A stretch of 64,000 nucleotides of DNA from Arachidicoccus soli (GTDB taxonomy: Bacteria > Bacteroidota > Bacteroidia > Chitinophagales > Chitinophagaceae), in the NCBI RefSeq assembly GCF_003600625.1, contig NZ_CP032489.1, forward strand, positions 682,001-746,000, in the 5' to 3' direction. The notes below the pieces were generated by a model, which was not told the DNA's origin, searched no databases, and worked only from the letters and a program-made list of their open reading frames with translations. The translations under genes and the position numbers were made by a program. Positions 61,507-64,000 of the stretch are shown one piece after another; position 1 is the first letter of the stretch; every line of letters starts with the position of its first letter.

Positions 61507-61671
61507 AGTAGGAACTTTTAAACTGTTAAAGGATGTGAGGAAATACTTAGTATTATACTATTTTCTCATTTCACAGTTAAGGTAGATCTTAAAGCTGTAA
61601 ATGCCAATATTATTTTCGTCTTTTTACAAAATATTAGGCTATATTTTGTAAAAAGTCATTCTTTTATTTTT

Positions 61672-61986
61672 CTATATTTCTTCACCGTATTTCTCAACCC
61701 ATGCAAGCAGGCCCCCGGTAAGATTAATTGGGTTTTGATAACCTGCTTGCTGAAGAATCATTGCAGCCATGCCACTACGATTCCCGCTTCTACAATAAAC
61801 CACGAATTCTTTTTCTTTCCATTCTTTAATAGGATCTGTTTCAAATAATTGAATTTTCCCAATAGGGATATGTATTCCGCCAATATTAAATGCTGCTCGT
61901 TCATAATCTTCTCTTACGTCAAGTAAGTTTACGCTTTCGCCTGCATCTAACTTTCTCTTTAGTTCTTCTACAGAAATTGTATTCAT
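61672..61986 (-). CDS. Rhodanese-like sulfurtransferase domain protein
   Basis: The 104-residue single-domain rhodanese has LLDVREDYERAAFNIGGIHI and the active-site loop FVVYCRSGNRSGMAA (catalytic Cys about 66), with GGLLAWVEKYGEE at the end. It is a cytoplasmic sulfur carrier; the partner is unknown. Confidence 0.93.
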   Translation of the reverse strand: MNTISVEELKRKLDAGESVNLLDVREDYERAAFNIGGIHIPIGKIQLFETDPIKEWKEKEFVVYCRSGNRSGMAAMILQQAGYQNPINLTGGLLAWVEKYGEEI

Positions 61987-62015
61987 TTTTTTAAATTAAT
62001 TATTTAATTACATAA

Positions 62016-62822
62016 TTATTGTTGTGTATGAGGTGATTTGCTTACCCATATATCTATCATTCCACCTATTTTCATGCGGATTGCATCAGACTGAGAGCCC
62101 CCGCTTCCTAAGCTATCACTGGCAACAGGCGATGGAGATTGCCTATATATATACCCACTATCTGCAATAGTTACATCTATATCCGGAGTAATCGAGCCAA
62201 TATTACAGTTTAAGGAACTTAAATATTCTTTTGCTTCTACAACCTGCATGCCTAGGATATTAGGCACGCTCATCATTTGACTACCCGAGCCATCGCCTAC
62301 AACTAAATTTATGATGGTTCCTTTTGGTACTTGTACACCAGCTGCTATATCACTATCTCCCATTTGTTGTTTAATTACTGCATCTTTTACAAGACTGGCA
62401 GTATAAGTGAAGGTGCCCAATTTAAGACCAAAACTTTTTAAAAGTAAAGTAGCGCTATTTAGTGAATATCCAGTAAGATCAGGCATTTGAATCATTGGTG
62501 CTACTGCTTGGTTGATGGTGAAATAAACGATCCTGCCATCTTTTACTTTGGCCCCAGCTGCAGGCGTTTGAGAAACAATGCTTAACGGAGGGAGGCTATC
62601 GTAAAAAGTAGAATCCAGTACAACAGGTTTAAGGTTCATTTGTGATACCTTAAGCATTGCTGCATCTACATTTTGACCGGTCACATTTGGAACAATTATA
62701 GATTCACCATGTTTTGTAATATACCCCAAGGAAGCAAAAAAAGCAACCAAAATCCCTATTGTGAGAAGGATAATGATGAACAGATTGAGAAAAAAAGATT
62801 TTGTTGAATTGTTTTTTGCCAC
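62016..62822 (-). CDS. PASTA-domain membrane protein
   Basis: The 268-residue protein has one N-terminal transmembrane helix (about 8-33) and three PASTA repeats: VPNVTGQNVDAAMLKVSQM, MPDLTGYSLNSATLLLKSFG and VPNILGMQVVEAKEYLSS. There is no kinase or transpeptidase domain, so it may bind muropeptides in the periplasm. It lies 19 bp downstream of ddl on the same strand, linking it to cell-wall synthesis. Confidence 0.92.
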   Translation of the reverse strand: MAKNNSTKSFFLNLFIIILLTIGILVAFFASLGYITKHGESIIVPNVTGQNVDAAMLKVSQMNLKPVVLDSTFYDSLPPLSIVSQTPAAGAKVKDGRIVYFTINQAVAPMIQMPDLTGYSLNSATLLLKSFGLKLGTFTYTASLVKDAVIKQQMGDSDIAAGVQVPKGTIINLVVGDGSGSQMMSVPNILGMQVVEAKEYLSSLNCNIGSITPDIDVTIADSGYIYRQSPSPVASDSLGSGGSQSDAIRMKIGGMIDIWVSKSPHTQQ

Positions 62823-62841
62823 TATGCTATTTTTTATTAAA

Positions 62842-63858
62842 TTATTGAACCAGAGCTGTTTCTATGAGTTGCGTATAAAATTCTTTTAATGTCCAACCAT
62901 TGGCTAATACTTGTTTCGGAACGAGACTTTCTTTGGTTTGGCCAGGTACGGTATTCACTTCAAGCATTAACGGGTTATTAGTTGTATCATTATAAATAAA
63001 ATCTATACGTATAATCCCACTACATCCCAATACTTGATAAACCTTTTTAGCGGTTTCTGCTACTTTTTTAGCTATTTCTTGGGAAGCTTCTGCTGGGGTT
63101 ATTTCACCAGTTTCTCCATTATATTTTGCCTCGAAGTCAAAATGACCTCTCCCTGTTTTTAAAATTATTTCTGTCATGGGCAAGGTAATAATTTCTCCTG
63201 CTATATTGCGCAAAACACCAATGGTAAATTCCCGCCCTTTGATATATTCCTCAATCAAGACCTGGTTATCTTCGGCAAAGGCTTTGTCGATGGCAGTAAG
63301 AATGTCTTGATCTTGCTTTTCTAATACTTTAGACATGCCAATGCTGGATCCCCCATTATTAGGCTTTACAAAAACAGGAAATTGTAATTCTTTTATGGCC
63401 TCAATGTTTATAGCTTCTGACTGATATAATAAAATGGATTTTGCCACTTCTATTCCTGCTAATCCAACTACAGCTACCGTATGTCTTTTGTTGAAAGTAA
63501 GGGCAGAAACGGCAGCATTGCAACTAGTATAAGGCAATCCAATCATATCGAAGTAACCCAAGAGTTTTCCGTCTTCTCCCGGAGAACCATGTATGCACAT
63601 TAATGCCAAATCGAATAGCACTTTCTCCCCATAATTTTCAAAAGAGAAATCGCTCCTTTCTATTGTTTTTGTTTCGTTATTTTCATTTGTATAAAACCAG
63701 CCCTTCTTCGAAATGTCAATCTTATATATTTCATATTTGCTTCTGTCGATATGATGTAAAATATTATCGGCGCTTTGGTAACTTATTACCGCTTCTCCAC
63801 TGTATCCCCCGGTTATTAAAGCTATTTTCTTTTTCAAGTGATTTGTTTTTCTTTGCAT
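62842..63858 (-). CDS. ddl: D-alanine--D-alanine ligase
   Basis: The 338-residue ATP-grasp enzyme makes the D-Ala-D-Ala dipeptide of peptidoglycan. Motifs are ALITGGYSGEAVISYQSA, MCIHGSPGEDGKLLGYFDMI, PVFVKPNNGGSSIGMSKV and the C-terminal LMLEVNTVPGQTKESLVPKQ. Typical Ddl has GGxSxEHxVS at the start, so GEAVIS is a slight variant. It is divergent from the partial exonuclease gene. Confidence 0.96.
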   Translation of the reverse strand: MQRKTNHLKKKIALITGGYSGEAVISYQSADNILHHIDRSKYEIYKIDISKKGWFYTNENNETKTIERSDFSFENYGEKVLFDLALMCIHGSPGEDGKLLGYFDMIGLPYTSCNAAVSALTFNKRHTVAVVGLAGIEVAKSILLYQSEAINIEAIKELQFPVFVKPNNGGSSIGMSKVLEKQDQDILTAIDKAFAEDNQVLIEEYIKGREFTIGVLRNIAGEIITLPMTEIILKTGRGHFDFEAKYNGETGEITPAEASQEIAKKVAETAKKVYQVLGCSGIIRIDFIYNDTTNNPLMLEVNTVPGQTKESLVPKQVLANGWTLKEFYTQLIETALVQ

Positions 63859-63975
63859 TTAAGAACACAAAACTCTGTATCTTAAAGCAAATTAAGAAAA
63901 AAAATTGCATTAAAGCTAAGACAAGCTATAACTTAAATAAAAAAGCTTAGTTATCTTGCGAATAAATTATATACA

Positions 63976-64000
63976 ATGAGAATTATTTCCTACAATGTAA
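63976..64000 (+). CDS. Exodeoxyribonuclease III-like, first codons only
   Basis: The window ends eight codons in: MRIISYNV, the usual start of ExoIII/Xth AP endonucleases in Bacteroidota. Only this short motif supports the call. Confidence 0.45.

Overview
This 64 kb window is AT-rich chromosomal DNA from a member of the Bacteroidota, most likely family Chitinophagaceae or a close relative. Evidence is the TAnnTTTG-type -7 promoter elements (several with a TTTG or TTG box about 20 bp upstream), Bacteroidota-typical families (DUF3822, DUF4290, DUF4270, DUF4907, DUF6600, LytS/LytTR pairs), and the block hpf - four tRNAs - tuf - tRNA-Trp - secE - nusG. Most of the window is housekeeping sequence. 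The species cannot be named from sequence alone.

Layout. 0-5.5 kb: two tandem rhomboid genes, rlmD, rpsO, pnp and tRNA-Gln. 5.5-9.4 kb: an accessory scar downstream of tRNA-Gln. It holds a decayed serine-recombinase tail, a broken IS66 element, the frameshifted C-terminus of a HlyD-type exporter subunit, an intact IS1380-family element that has cut the 3' end off an exported hypothetical protein, and an orphan reading frame abutting rnr. 9.4-14.5 kb: a tight minus-strand operon DUF3822 - rsmD - 5-formyl-THF cyclo-ligase - lpxK - rnr. 14.6-20.2 kb: pdxJ, an ArsC/Spx-like protein, a large AsmA-like protein, maf, a UbiA prenyltransferase and a KdsC-type phosphatase. 20.2-23.9 kb: a second accessory scar with two copies of a multi-palindrome repeat around a broken PIN toxin and its antitoxin, the C-terminal ATPase piece of a peptide exporter, an intact IS1634-type element and a small HTH protein.

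24-26 kb: yajQ, a DUF4290 protein and a GH25 lysozyme. 26.4-32.2 kb: a tolC - adaptor - RND pump operon. 32.3-38.7 kb: an aromatic catabolism group with an FAD monooxygenase, 4-hydroxyphenylpyruvate dioxygenase, homogentisate dioxygenase, a fumarylacetoacetase-family hydrolase and a flavin reductase. Together they would take tyrosine through homogentisate, but no maleylacetoacetate isomerase is present here. 38.8-43.2 kb: mtgA, kdsB, a DUF6600 protein and lysS. 43.4-49.7 kb: a surface/regulatory cassette of a beta-barrel protein, a DUF4270 lipoprotein, LytS kinase, LytTR regulator, Kelch lipoprotein and DUF4907 lipoprotein. 49.8-58.1 kb: an epimerase-like protein, Dps, a gene-free degenerate stretch, a TlpA-like thioredoxin, an aminotransferase, HxlR with a nitroreductase, and cytochrome bd oxidase. 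58.1-64 kb: nusG, secE, tRNAs, tuf, hpf, a rhodanese, a PASTA protein, ddl and the start of an exonuclease III gene.

No complete, evidently novel defence or biosynthetic system was found. The most interesting material is (a) the fossil of a peptide exporter split between two IS-riddled scars, (b) the Kelch/DUF4270/DUF4907/LytSR cassette, (c) the palindromic repeats around the toxin-antitoxin remnant, and (d) promoters placed so close to start codons that leaderless mRNAs are implied.
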